Notes: a model not told the origin generated them from the letters alone. Counted from the first letter of the stretch, positions 1-7,600 are shown. The stretch is DNA of 10,625 nucleotides from Methanobacterium sp. (GCA_020854975.1 JAHKLQ010000090.1:1-10625); one strand, 5' to 3'. Translations and numbers: made by a program.

Positions 1-417
1 AACGTGGACACCATAGAGGGTTGTTCTATCCTGTTAAAACGTGAAGTACTGGAAAAAGTAGGACTATTTGATCCCATTTACTTTGCTTACTGGGAAGACA
101 CAGACCTCAGTTTCAGAATCCGTAGACATGGTTATAAACTTTTATACGTCCCTCAGGCAAAAATATGGCATAAAATAGGAGTTTCATGGGATAGTTATTT
201 CAGTTACTTTGTTATTTATCATTACATGGTACGAAATCGTCTGATATTTGTGTGGAGATTCGCATCCACCCTTCAGAAAGTCACATTTACTATTTGCTTC
301 CTTTTTTACCTTTTAGTCAACATAGTTTTAATGGTATTTAAAGAAGATTCAAAAACTTCAAAAGAAGGATTAAAAGCTATAAATGACGGTATACATGATT
401 TCAAATCGGTTAAATAA
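1..417 (+). CDS. GT2 family glycosyltransferase, C-terminal part (5' end outside window)
   Basis: The reading frame is open from base 1 (Asn-Val-Asp...) and stops at TAA 415-417, so this is the last ~138 residues of a larger protein whose catalytic N-terminal GT-A half lies left of the window. Visible are the segment GCSILLKREVLEKVGLFD, the acceptor-side acidic motif WEDTDLSFRIRRHGY (about residues 31-45) and VPQAKIWHK, the typical end of rhamnosyltransferase-like GT2 enzymes that transfer a sugar from a nucleotide donor to a lipid-linked or glycan acceptor. A hydrophobic stretch near residues 96-112 (ICFLFYLLVNIVLMV) should hold the C-terminus to the membrane. It is the only + strand gene and converges on the GT4 gene across 12 bp. 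The family is clear; the sugar transferred cannot be told. Confidence 0.88.
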   Translation, partial: NVDTIEGCSILLKREVLEKVGLFDPIYFAYWEDTDLSFRIRRHGYKLLYVPQAKIWHKIGVSWDSYFSYFVIYHYMVRNRLIFVWRFASTLQKVTFTICFLFYLLVNIVLMVFKEDSKTSKEGLKAINDGIHDFKSVK

Positions 418-425
418 GTTAGTTA

Positions 426-431
426 TTTTTT
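426..431 (+). terminator. Short T-run after the GT2 fragment (possible archaeal U-tract terminator)
   Basis: Six T residues lie 9 bases after the GT2 stop codon, in and just beyond the 12-bp space between two convergent genes. Archaeal RNA polymerase can stop at U-runs without a hairpin. The run also covers the last codon of the GT4 gene on the other strand. The evidence is position and composition only. Confidence 0.25.
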
Positions 432-1629
432 AAGGACTATAATGTTTAATAGCCTGACATAAATGATTTAGAATTCTTTCACCTGACTTTTCAAGAGTCC
501 AAAAATCGTTTACATATTTCCTAGAGTTTTTAGCCAATTTATTGGTTGCATTATCATCTTCAAGTAATCGTGTGATCTCTTTAGAAAATGCAGTTTCATC
601 TCTTTCTGTGAGAATACCGGTATGATTGTGCTTAATTGTCTCTCGCAATCCTCCTTCTTTCACACCGATTACTGGAGTTCCACAGCTCATGGACTCTAAT
701 GGAACTAAACCAAATGGTTCAAGATAAGGTGCATATAATACTAATTTGGCCTGATTGTAAAGTTTTACCAGTTCATCATCACGGATTAAGATCAATATTT
801 TTGTTTTAACATTCAATTTGGCTGAAAGTCTTTCTAAGTAATTTTTCCAGTGAATATTAGCCAAATCTGAAACTATCAAAAGCTCTGGCCTTATCTTTTC
901 ATCAATTTTTCCAAGGGCTTTTATTATAAAATCAAATCCTTTTTCAGGTATGCAACGACCAACAGATAACACAAAATTTTCTGGGGGAACATCAATTGTT
1001 CTGAACAAATCAGTATCAACACCCAAATAGGAAACAAACGAATTCATACCATAACTTCTTAAAATTGACTCATGAGAGAAATAAGAATTGGCAACGATGT
1101 ATTTGGAATATTTAATAAGATCTCTGTCAATTGAGATCATACGTGAACCATAAAATTTTAAACGGAAGCTTTCAAGGTCATTACTGGTTTTCAGTCCAGA
1201 TTTTTGGTAAAGATTTTGCGAAATCATATTCTGGGAGAGAATAGGTTGTTGACAGTAATACACATGTGGCTTTTGGATATATTTCAAAAAGAAGGGAGCC
1301 ATTGTATATTTATCCTGTTCACAGAGAACCACATCATAATCTGATTTATTCACAGTTTCAGCAATGGTTTTCTGTGTTTTTTCAAGATCAATTAAAGATG
1401 TTTTTGAAGGAAAATACTTTATTGCAGAATACAAAAATCCTAAAGGACTATTTTTTACTTTAAATCTAAATAAATTATTTGAAACATTTTTTAAAGATAA
1501 AAAATCTTCATTGGCTACTGAAGGAACGTACACATCAATTTCATGATCCTGGGCTAAAAAATCAACATTATTATATAATGCTCTTTTAGCTCCTCCTGAA
1601 AGTAGATTATGAAATACAGCTATTTTCAT
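430..1629 (-). CDS. GT4 family glycosyltransferase
   Basis: A GT-B fold retaining glycosyltransferase of about 399 residues, the usual length for the family. The N-terminal domain starts with a beta strand and Gly-rich loop (KIAVFHNLLSGGAKRAL). The C-terminal donor-binding domain starts near residue 219 (FVLSVGRCIPEKGFD, with the Arg and Lys that normally contact the donor phosphates). The E-x7-E nucleotide-sugar motif EPFGLVPLE spans residues 304-312, followed by SCGTPVIGVKEGG. There is no signal peptide or clear membrane helix, so it probably acts on the cytoplasmic face on a lipid-linked glycan before export. An in-frame ATG at 1635 would add Met-Leu, but the AAGGCGG ribosome site directly abuts it, whereas ATG 1629 sits 6 bases away, so 1629 is preferred. 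It is the last gene of the - strand run. Donor and acceptor are unknown. Confidence 0.9.
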   Translation of the reverse strand: MKIAVFHNLLSGGAKRALYNNVDFLAQDHEIDVYVPSVANEDFLSLKNVSNNLFRFKVKNSPLGFLYSAIKYFPSKTSLIDLEKTQKTIAETVNKSDYDVVLCEQDKYTMAPFFLKYIQKPHVYYCQQPILSQNMISQNLYQKSGLKTSNDLESFRLKFYGSRMISIDRDLIKYSKYIVANSYFSHESILRSYGMNSFVSYLGVDTDLFRTIDVPPENFVLSVGRCIPEKGFDFIIKALGKIDEKIRPELLIVSDLANIHWKNYLERLSAKLNVKTKILILIRDDELVKLYNQAKLVLYAPYLEPFGLVPLESMSCGTPVIGVKEGGLRETIKHNHTGILTERDETAFSKEITRLLEDDNATNKLAKNSRKYVNDFWTLEKSGERILNHLCQAIKHYSP

Positions 1630-1635
1630 TAACAT

Positions 1636-1642
1636 CCGCCTT
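1636..1642 (-). promoter_or_regulatory. Ribosome binding site that decides the GT4 start
   Basis: AAGGCGG on the - strand. It touches the ATG at 1635 and lies 6 bases before the ATG at 1629, which is the normal spacing, so it favours the shorter protein. Confidence 0.45.
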
Positions 1643-1692
1643 AATGATATTTTTTACTGGAAAGTCGTATGTAATAGATTTGATTTATTAGG

Positions 1693-1718
1693 CAAAATTA
1701 TTTTATACAAAATTATTT
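1693..1718. repeat. Two 11-bp direct repeats flanking a TATA box
   Basis: CAAAATTATTT occurs at 1693-1703 and again at 1708-1718 on the + strand, a 15-bp period. The first copy overlaps the candidate GT4 TATA box. It could be a regulator site, or just low-complexity sequence. Confidence 0.4.
1700..1707 (-). promoter_or_regulatory. Candidate TATA box for the GT4 gene
   Basis: TATAAAAT on the - strand in the 145-bp AT-rich spacer before the GT4 gene. Initiation about 25 bases downstream would give a leader of roughly 45-50 nt. Two copies of CAAAATTATTT on the + strand overlap and flank it. In such AT-rich DNA a chance match is possible. Confidence 0.33.
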
Positions 1719-1780
1719 GTAGATTTAAATATCTAACTCCATTATTTAAGGATTTAATTATTTAATGCTAATTTCTTGTT

Positions 1781-2809
1781 TTAAAATTTTCTTAGAGGGT
1801 CAATGGTTCTAGTTTTAGATAGGTCATCAAGCCAGTCTTGAGGTATATCATTACCATGCCTGGTGAACATAAGATATAAATAAAATTTCAAAATAAATCT
1901 TGCTAGAAAACTGGGTAAAATAGCGAGGGGCATGATAAGCAAGGTAATTAGGACATCTTTACTTAAACCAAATGCTAGATTTAAGTCATGTATTAATATA
2001 AATGTATCTTTAAATGTTGGTTCATTTTTTGCTTTTTGTAGTAAAATTGCATGAAAAACACGTTTTAACAAATGATTATTGCCGATATCACCATAAATAG
2101 CTTTTTTTCGGACTTTTTTATCTTTTATCATTAAACAACTGTTAACCCAGCCTACAATGAAAGATAAATGAGAGTAAGATGCTGGGTTATGAGTGCCATT
2201 GTTAACGATAACATTTTTAGATATAAATATTGAACAATCGTTTTCAAAAGTTTTATTAATGAATGGAAATACTGGAAAAAAGTTATGAGCATTGGAGTAT
2301 CCCTGATGGATTGATATTGAATCAAATAATTCTGTTCTGAAAATAAGACCAGGTACAAAGCTTCGAGCCTGGAAAAATAATGCGCCTTTCCTGATTAATT
2401 CTTTAACGCTGGTGGATAAACCTCTTTCCCACTCAAATTCTCCCGGAGATCCGGGAGATATTAAATCGTATTTTTCAGATTCAATGGCACTTATTAAGTC
2501 AGAACAGTCTGTAAAGTCATAAAAATCATCATCACATAATATCCAGGTGTATTCAAATTCCCCATATTCCACTGCACGTAAAATATTAGGATTACCCCCT
2601 ATATTCCTTTTATGCCGGATAATGGTCATTTTAGGGAATATTTTTTGATATTTAGCACAGATTTTAGGGGTGTGGTCAGTAGAACAGTTATCCAGTACTT
2701 TTATATTACAGGCCATAAATGGGCTTTTTAGTAACTCTTTAAAAGTATGTTCCAGATCAGAGGCACGGTTATATGTAATGAGTATGATTCCTATTTTTTT
2801 TTCAATCAT
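1781..2809 (-). CDS. GT2 family glycosyltransferase with C-terminal membrane segment
   Basis: A 342-residue GT-A enzyme. It opens with the strand and motif IGIILITYNR (residues 6-15), then VLDNCSTDHT (38-47), RNIGGNPN (68-75) and the metal/nucleotide-binding WILCDDDFYD with Asp93-95 as the DxD-type site. Such enzymes use a nucleotide sugar to extend a lipid-linked glycan, usually with inversion. A hydrophobic stretch near residues 286-315 (VLITLLIMPLAILPS and onward) suggests a membrane-anchored C-terminus. The start ATG lies 6 bases after the flippase stop codon with no good Shine-Dalgarno site, so translation is probably coupled to the flippase. The middle region (residues 125-280) shows no motif I recognise. 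The family is clear; the sugar and linkage are unknown. Confidence 0.9.
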   Translation of the reverse strand: MIEKKIGIILITYNRASDLEHTFKELLKSPFMACNIKVLDNCSTDHTPKICAKYQKIFPKMTIIRHKRNIGGNPNILRAVEYGEFEYTWILCDDDFYDFTDCSDLISAIESEKYDLISPGSPGEFEWERGLSTSVKELIRKGALFFQARSFVPGLIFRTELFDSISIHQGYSNAHNFFPVFPFINKTFENDCSIFISKNVIVNNGTHNPASYSHLSFIVGWVNSCLMIKDKKVRKKAIYGDIGNNHLLKRVFHAILLQKAKNEPTFKDTFILIHDLNLAFGLSKDVLITLLIMPLAILPSFLARFILKFYLYLMFTRHGNDIPQDWLDDLSKTRTIDPLRKF

Positions 2810-2815
2810 TTTTTC

Positions 2816-4186
2816 TTATTTCCATGTTTTGTTGTATTCACTGCGTTTTTTAACGAATATTCTCCATGCCGGAATCAACATTACCAGTACTATTACACAG
2901 TATGCACTTAAAGCAATTAAAGTTGATGAAAATAGGTACATAGTAGCCCAGACTGCCAATCCAGTGACTATGGCACTTATTGCGGATATTCTCATATATG
3001 GTTCTTCTTTATGTGATCTTAAATAGTATGCCCAGTTGAAGACTATAAGATTCGCTCCTTCAGCAATTAGAATGATTATGATTTCAGAGGTTGGAAGTAC
3101 CCTATCACTCCAGTTTATCAACGGAAATATGTAGATGAGTAACAGAATTACACCAATAGATCCCACTATAAAAGCAATTAAACTCTGTTGTTGAATGGTT
3201 TTAAGAAGAATATCCAGGTTGGAACGTTCTTTACGTTCAACTAACATGTTAAACTGTGGAACTTTGGTCATCCCCCACGAGTTGGCCAGGTATTGGACTG
3301 CTCGGGCAATGACCAGTGACAATCCCAGTTTACCAGAAACACTGGCCCCGGCATATAGGGTGGTTACCGGTACAATGAATTGGAATATGAAGTAGCCCGA
3401 TGCCCAACTAATAGCATATCTCCACTGTAAAGGGAGAGTTTCTCTCAGCCAGTTGTAACTCCCATTGATTTTTGTATAGTATATCTGACTCCATAACGAC
3501 TTTGAAGAGAACAAGAAGAGGACTATACTGAAAATCATATTAACTATTCCACCTATGGCTAAAGCCCATAAATTCAGGCCCAGCATAAGAGCACCCCATA
3601 TTGAAATGTTACTGACAACAGAAACGAAAGTGATAATTTTTTGTACTTTACTTACCTGATCAAAGCCCTTTAAAACTGCACCTAAAAGGGATACTAGTAA
3701 CAGGAAAGCACCAGTAAAAGAATATGCAATCCATGCTAAAAGTAGTGTTAAGCTGTTAATATTGGTGTACATTAAATATATGGCACCAACCACTGAAAGC
3801 AGGACAAAGGCAACTGTGGTAATTATGAGATAAAATTTCACTGAAAATTTAACCAGTGATATGGCTCGGTCAATACGGGAATCATCCCCGGACAGTTTTC
3901 CATCCTTTTCTGAAAGGTGAGCATATTCGTGACTGATAAATTGAGTAATTATAGTGGTGAATCCCAGTTCTGCGAATGTTGCCAGGGCCCCTAAACTTAT
4001 AAATGTGTACCAGTAACCCTGTTGTTCTAAACTTAAATAATTCACTATAAAGAATATCCCCAGAACTCCAGCAATAGAGGACCATATCACACCTAAAATG
4101 GTGTAAAAAACGGCTTTATCAATCCCCATGATGGTGAGAATTCTCTTTAATAGAGGATTCTTTTCCAGAATTTTTGATGATTTCAT
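2816..4186 (-). CDS. Polysaccharide flippase, Wzx/MATE-like (MOP superfamily)
   Basis: A 456-residue very hydrophobic protein with about twelve predicted membrane spans (for example near residues 27-49, 58-84, 118-138, 145-170, 182-202, 204-226, 258-279, 335-354, 365-385, 400-419 and 422-443), a charged loop at about 85-110 and a basic C-terminal tail. The early segment NYLSLEQQGYWYTFISLGALATFAELGF is the pattern of Wzx-type O-antigen/teichoic-acid exporters, which turn lipid-linked oligosaccharides across the cytoplasmic membrane. Its place between the sugar-synthesis genes and two glycosyltransferases fits this role. The ATG has no Shine-Dalgarno site before it. A TATA-like GATATAATA some 35 bases upstream would give a very short leader, so initiation may be nearly leaderless. 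It is not assigned to a specific substrate. Confidence 0.9.
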   Translation of the reverse strand: MKSSKILEKNPLLKRILTIMGIDKAVFYTILGVIWSSIAGVLGIFFIVNYLSLEQQGYWYTFISLGALATFAELGFTTIITQFISHEYAHLSEKDGKLSGDDSRIDRAISLVKFSVKFYLIITTVAFVLLSVVGAIYLMYTNINSLTLLLAWIAYSFTGAFLLLVSLLGAVLKGFDQVSKVQKIITFVSVVSNISIWGALMLGLNLWALAIGGIVNMIFSIVLFLFSSKSLWSQIYYTKINGSYNWLRETLPLQWRYAISWASGYFIFQFIVPVTTLYAGASVSGKLGLSLVIARAVQYLANSWGMTKVPQFNMLVERKERSNLDILLKTIQQQSLIAFIVGSIGVILLLIYIFPLINWSDRVLPTSEIIIILIAEGANLIVFNWAYYLRSHKEEPYMRISAISAIVTGLAVWATMYLFSSTLIALSAYCVIVLVMLIPAWRIFVKKRSEYNKTWK

Positions 4187-4217
4187 TTAAATCATTACAT
4201 TTCATGGATTAATGATG

Positions 4218-4226
4218 TATTATATC
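4218..4226 (-). promoter_or_regulatory. Candidate TATA box for the flippase operon
   Basis: GATATAATA on the - strand. Initiation about 25 bases downstream places the RNA 5' end roughly 10 nt before the flippase ATG, which would explain the lack of a ribosome binding site there. The match to the archaeal consensus is moderate. Confidence 0.3.
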
Positions 4227-4279
4227 TTGATACGTACTGGTATTCGGTTAGATAAGTTAGGGTTAAAGAATGAATCCAT

Positions 4280-4341
4280 ATAATCATTATATCTTATTTA
4301 ACGGAATTCAAATAATCTTTATATCTTTTAACAGAATTCCA
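4280..4341. repeat. Imperfect tandem duplication of ~31 bp upstream of the flippase
   Basis: Unit 1 (4280-4311) and unit 2 (4312-4341) are directly adjacent and share ATAATC, TTATATCTT, TTAAC and GAATTC, differing by a 2-bp deletion and a few substitutions. On the - strand the common core reads GAATTC, one variable base, then GTTAAA. The duplication sits in the 257-bp spacer between the E1 gene and the flippase, about 95 bp before the flippase ATG. No coding sequence or RNA gene is seen in this spacer. The repeat could be a pair of operator sites or a neutral duplication. Confidence 0.6.
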
Positions 4342-4443
4342 ATAAACTAGTTTTCAATAAAACTATTTTAGATTATACAAGACATTTTTAATTAATCTTA
4401 CTTTTTTACCAGTTCAATATAATAATTTAACGTCTTTGTAGGT

Positions 4444-5757
4444 TCAGATGAACTTGTCCATAAATCCAGATAAGATTTTAATCATGTAATCCATTTTTTC
4501 CCGGGTAATCCCTGGATACACTCCAATCCAAAATAAGTTATTCATAACCAGATCTGTGTTATACAATGAATCCGTCAATCGAAACTCTATATCTTCATAA
4601 GCTGGTTGTTTGGTTAAATTACCACCAAATAACATTCTTGTTGCGATTTTATTGCTTTCAAGATAGCCTACAATGTCATCACGGGTAAATGGGGAATTTT
4701 CCCTCACCATAATCGGAAATCCAAACCAGCTAGGATCAGCACTTTCTTCACTTGTAGGGAGAATGAAGAATTTTTCATAGGACTTAAGCGATTCATAGAT
4801 GATTTTAAAATTATTATTTCTGGCTTCAATAAAAGTGGGAAGCTTTTTCAATTGTTCAACACCAATTGCAGCCTGCATATCAGTAACTTTAAGGTTGTAA
4901 CCAACATGTGAATACACGTATTTATGATCATATCCGTAGGGTAAATCTCCTAACTGCCATCCAAAACGTTTTCCGCAGGTGTTATCACATCCAGGTTCAC
5001 ACCAGCAATCTCTACCCCAGTCCCGGAAAGAAAGGATGATATCTTTAAGTTGGGGGTCGTTGGTTACAACTGCTCCACCTTCACCCATGGTTATATGGTG
5101 TGCAGGGTAGAAACTGTGGGTAGAAATACAGCCAAATGATCCAGTGTACTTCTTTTGATATCTGGATCCAAGGGCGTCACAGTTATCTTCAACAAACCAG
5201 AGATCATGTTTTTCTGTTATTTCCATGATTCTGTCAATATTAACTGGGTTTCCGAGGGTGTGAGCAACAAATATGGCCTTGGTTTTATCAGAAATTGCAC
5301 TTTCAATTCTATCTGCCATAATATTATAGGAACCTAATTCAACGTCAATAAGCACGGGTTTTAACTGGTTTTGAATTATGGGATTGAGAGTAGTTGGGAA
5401 TCCACAGGCAGTGGTAATAATTTCATTTCCAGGTTTCAACCTCCTTTTCCCAAGTTTTTTTGATGTCAGTGCAGAGATGGCCAGTAGATTAGCTGAAGAC
5501 CCGGAATTAGTTAGCATACAGTATTTAGCACCTAAAAAATCAGCAAATTCTTTTTCAAACTTTTCAGCATATCTACCAGCAGTAAGCCAAAAATCAAGTG
5601 CTGAATCCACCAAAGAAATCATTTCTTGCTCATTATAGACCCGACCAGCATAATGAACTGGGGACTCACCAGGAATAAACTCATCAGCCTTTTTATTTAG
5701 ATCGTAAATTCGTTTTACCCTTTGAAATATTTCTTCCCTTAACTTCTCTTCATTCAT
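4444..5757 (-). CDS. rfbH: CDP-4-keto-6-deoxyglucose 3-dehydrase (E1), RfbH/AscC/DdhC family
   Basis: A DegT/AHBA-fold PLP enzyme of 437 residues, the same length as Yersinia E1. E1 removes the C3 hydroxyl of CDP-6-deoxy-4-keto-D-glucose, using PMP and a [2Fe-2S] cluster that receives electrons from a separate reductase (E3). The iron-sulphur ligands C193, C251, C253 and C261 (C-x57-C-x-C-x7-C) are all present, and the PLP lysine of ordinary aminotransferases is replaced by His220 (SFYPAHHITMGEGGA). Also typical are SGSSANLLA (85-93), AHTLGNP (165-171), VEDNCDALGS (189-198) and DPSWFGFP (341-348). It therefore should be a dehydrase, not an aminotransferase. The ribosome site is weak (AGGT one base from the ATG). 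The 83-bp spacer before it holds a small palindrome at 5792-5806. E3 and the CDP-glucose enzymes are not in the window. Very confident of the family. Confidence 0.95.
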   Translation of the reverse strand: MNEEKLREEIFQRVKRIYDLNKKADEFIPGESPVHYAGRVYNEQEMISLVDSALDFWLTAGRYAEKFEKEFADFLGAKYCMLTNSGSSANLLAISALTSKKLGKRRLKPGNEIITTACGFPTTLNPIIQNQLKPVLIDVELGSYNIMADRIESAISDKTKAIFVAHTLGNPVNIDRIMEITEKHDLWFVEDNCDALGSRYQKKYTGSFGCISTHSFYPAHHITMGEGGAVVTNDPQLKDIILSFRDWGRDCWCEPGCDNTCGKRFGWQLGDLPYGYDHKYVYSHVGYNLKVTDMQAAIGVEQLKKLPTFIEARNNNFKIIYESLKSYEKFFILPTSEESADPSWFGFPIMVRENSPFTRDDIVGYLESNKIATRMLFGGNLTKQPAYEDIEFRLTDSLYNTDLVMNNLFWIGVYPGITREKMDYMIKILSGFMDKFI

Positions 5758-5840
5758 AACCTAAAACCCCGAATATTAAACTATTTTTTTGATATCAAAA
5801 TGATATTATCTTTAAATTCATGAAAAATTCCTTACAGTAA

Positions 5841-6764
5841 TTATCCACGGTTTATCCTGCACCGGGATGCAAAGGGATCTTCCTGGATGATGTTCAAATC
5901 CAGATCATCACAGTTCGTATGATAAAAATCCATTAACTTTTTAATTGCTTCTTTCATGTTCATGAAATTGTAATCTCCAATTTCTCCAGTGAGTTTATGG
6001 TTATCACCACTGTATTCTCTGTTCATGCCGGGATTAACAACTTTAATTTCGGATTGAAAGTCAGAAAGATCATTGATCAGTTTGACAATGGAAATTAGGT
6101 CGATTTTTTTTCCAGTGGTAATATTAAAAATACTGGATGATGGATTGTTTTTAAGGAAATAATCAATGATGTGCATTAAATCATCAATGTATAACCAGTC
6201 AAAATAGACATTCTGCATTATGGTTACGGGCATTTTTAACATATTTTTTAGAATGGAATTGGAGATAAATTTATAACGATAATCTTCACCTGGCCCAAAA
6301 ACCCCGAAAAGACGCAGACAATAAATTTTATCGGTATTTTCAATGTATTTGGATATTACATACTTGGAAAATCCATAGTAATCTGTGGGGATATACCTTC
6401 CAAAATCATTTTCAGTGACCATGGGTGGCATTTCTGTTTTGGAGTACTCTGCCCCAGAACCAAGGTGTATTAGTTTTTTAAAATTTTCCTGATTTTTTGT
6501 CAGATTAAAAAACATTCGGAGGTTTTCTTCCACGATCTCAGGACCATCCGCTCTGGTTCGATTTCCCCCAATATTAGCTCCATGAATCACATAATCTATT
6601 TGATTATTCTGGAAAAAATCATCAACACCATCCTGCGATAACAAATCCAATTCCTGATGTTTAGGTTCCAGTATCTGGTACTCATCCTTAAAGAATTCAG
6701 TGATATTACTCCCAATGAATCCACCTGATCCAGTTACCAGGATGGTTTGAACTGATTTTACCAT
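5841..6764 (-). CDS. NAD-dependent epimerase/dehydratase (extended SDR, GDP-fucose-synthase-like)
   Basis: A 307-residue extended short-chain dehydrogenase. The dinucleotide-binding TGSGGFIGSN is at residues 11-20, HGANIGGN at 61-68, the active-site serine region HLGSGAEYS at 100-108, and the catalytic Tyr130-x3-Lys134 in YYGFSKYVISKY. RLFGVFGPG (151-159) and FDWLYIDDL (188-196) are usual for nucleotide-sugar epimerases and reductases. The overall pattern recalls WcaG/GDP-fucose synthase. In this setting it may reduce or epimerise a keto group on the CDP-dideoxy sugar, in the manner of YerF in yersiniose synthesis; that is inference. AGAGGT lies 8 bases before the ATG, and the gene starts only 18 bp after the aldolase, so the two are surely in one operon. 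The C-terminal tail after about residue 285 has no motif I recognise. Confidence 0.92.
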   Translation of the reverse strand: MVKSVQTILVTGSGGFIGSNITEFFKDEYQILEPKHQELDLLSQDGVDDFFQNNQIDYVIHGANIGGNRTRADGPEIVEENLRMFFNLTKNQENFKKLIHLGSGAEYSKTEMPPMVTENDFGRYIPTDYYGFSKYVISKYIENTDKIYCLRLFGVFGPGEDYRYKFISNSILKNMLKMPVTIMQNVYFDWLYIDDLMHIIDYFLKNNPSSSIFNITTGKKIDLISIVKLINDLSDFQSEIKVVNPGMNREYSGDNHKLTGEIGDYNFMNMKEAIKKLMDFYHTNCDDLDLNIIQEDPFASRCRINRG

Positions 6765-6782
6765 CTTAATCTACCTCTTTTT

Positions 6783-7559
6783 TCAGCCTCGTTTCATTAG
6801 GGTGTTGAATCTTTCCAGGTCAAATCTGGTAAAGATCTTCTTTTTACTTAACTTAAAATTTAGGTAACTTCTTTCAAAATCAAGGGCATGTTTAAGTGAA
6901 GACGGATTATGAATACAGGAAGAGTTCAAGATCACGTTTCTGGTCTCAATACACGTTAATTTTGGAATGATATTCTCAATAAGATACTGGTTTTCAAATG
7001 TTTTGTTACTAATACCCCCTCCTACAGTGATCTTAATGTTTTTGTGAGATTCTACTTTATTCACAATCTCTTCAACCTTCTTGTTAACGAATTCAGAGTC
7101 CTGTTGACCTTCCATTCCATAAGAGTAGGAAAGATCTGATCTTCCAATGGTTATACCTTTAATTGATTCATCCATTTTTAGAATTATTTCATCAAGATTT
7201 TCCAAGGATGTTTTTGTTTCGATATTCACAATAACATCAAAACTGTTGGTGTTATCCCCGAATATGTCTTTTATCATGTTCTGGCTTTTGGTCAAAGCAA
7301 ACTCAGATTCAACCATGGGGATTATTATTCCATCGGCAATGAGATCTATACACATTTTCAGATCGGTAAATGCTTCAACCCCTCCAAGTTTAATGTAGAG
7401 TTTCAGGCCAGTTTTAGCGGTGATATATCTTAAAAAAATCAGATCAGCAAAATCAGATGCCTCATTTTCGAATTCAGATTTGATCCCTTCACATCCAAAT
7501 TCATTCTTTAAAGTTAAGAGCCGGGATAATAGGTTATTTTCCTGTTCCATCAGATCCAT
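6783..7559 (-). CDS. HpcH/HpaI-type aldolase / citrate lyase family protein
   Basis: A 258-residue protein with the hallmarks of the PEP/pyruvate TIM-barrel superfamily. There is a strand with IIIPMVESEFA (residues 78-88), then VNIETK with the metal-ligand Glu114, and ITIGRSDLSYSYG (136-148) with Arg140 and the second metal ligand Asp142. A later loop ITVGGGISN (177-185) is Gly-rich. Family members make or break 2-keto-3-deoxy acids by aldol chemistry with pyruvate enolate on a divalent metal, or cleave citryl/malyl-CoA. The gene sits inside a sugar cluster 18 bp before the epimerase, so a pyruvate aldol step on a sugar fragment is the likely role; the substrate is unknown. GAGGTG lies 6 bases before ATG 7559, a near-ideal site that settles the start. 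Confidence 0.82.
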   Translation of the reverse strand: MDLMEQENNLLSRLLTLKNEFGCEGIKSEFENEASDFADLIFLRYITAKTGLKLYIKLGGVEAFTDLKMCIDLIADGIIIPMVESEFALTKSQNMIKDIFGDNTNSFDVIVNIETKTSLENLDEIILKMDESIKGITIGRSDLSYSYGMEGQQDSEFVNKKVEEIVNKVESHKNIKITVGGGISNKTFENQYLIENIIPKLTCIETRNVILNSSCIHNPSSLKHALDFERSYLNFKLSKKKIFTRFDLERFNTLMKRG

Positions 7560-7565
7560 TTTTCA

Positions 7566-7572
7566 CACCTCT
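7566..7572 (-). promoter_or_regulatory. Strong ribosome binding site of the aldolase gene
   Basis: AGAGGTG on the - strand, 6 bases before ATG 7559. It closely matches the complement of the archaeal 16S rRNA 3' end and rules for this ATG over the in-frame ATG three codons later. Confidence 0.6.
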
Positions 7573-7600
7573 TTGATTCATAAAAGAACAACATTTAATA

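Noticed and set aside
4280..4341. Repeat considered as the start of a CRISPR array
   Set aside because: There are only two units, directly adjacent without spacers.
4187..4443. Spacer before the flippase searched for a small gene, tRNA or riboswitch
   Set aside because: No reading frame with a ribosome site, no tRNA-like folding and no known riboswitch pattern was seen; only the tandem repeat and TATA-like elements stand out.
5155..5638. Open frames on the + strand opposite the E1 gene
   Set aside because: They are shadow frames of a clearly coding - strand gene, with no recognisable motif or ribosome site.
4444..5757. Assignment as a sugar aminotransferase of the DegT/ArnB kind
   Set aside because: The PLP-binding lysine is replaced by His220 and four Fe-S cysteines are present, the hallmark of the E1 dehydrase.
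5792..5806. Perfect 6-bp inverted repeat (ATATCA-AAA-TGATAT) next to a T-run at 5784-5790, considered as a terminator for the epimerase gene
   Set aside because: On the - strand the hairpin is followed by A residues, not T, so orientation is wrong for a terminator of the - strand genes, and no + strand gene ends here. It could still be a protein site but there is no support.
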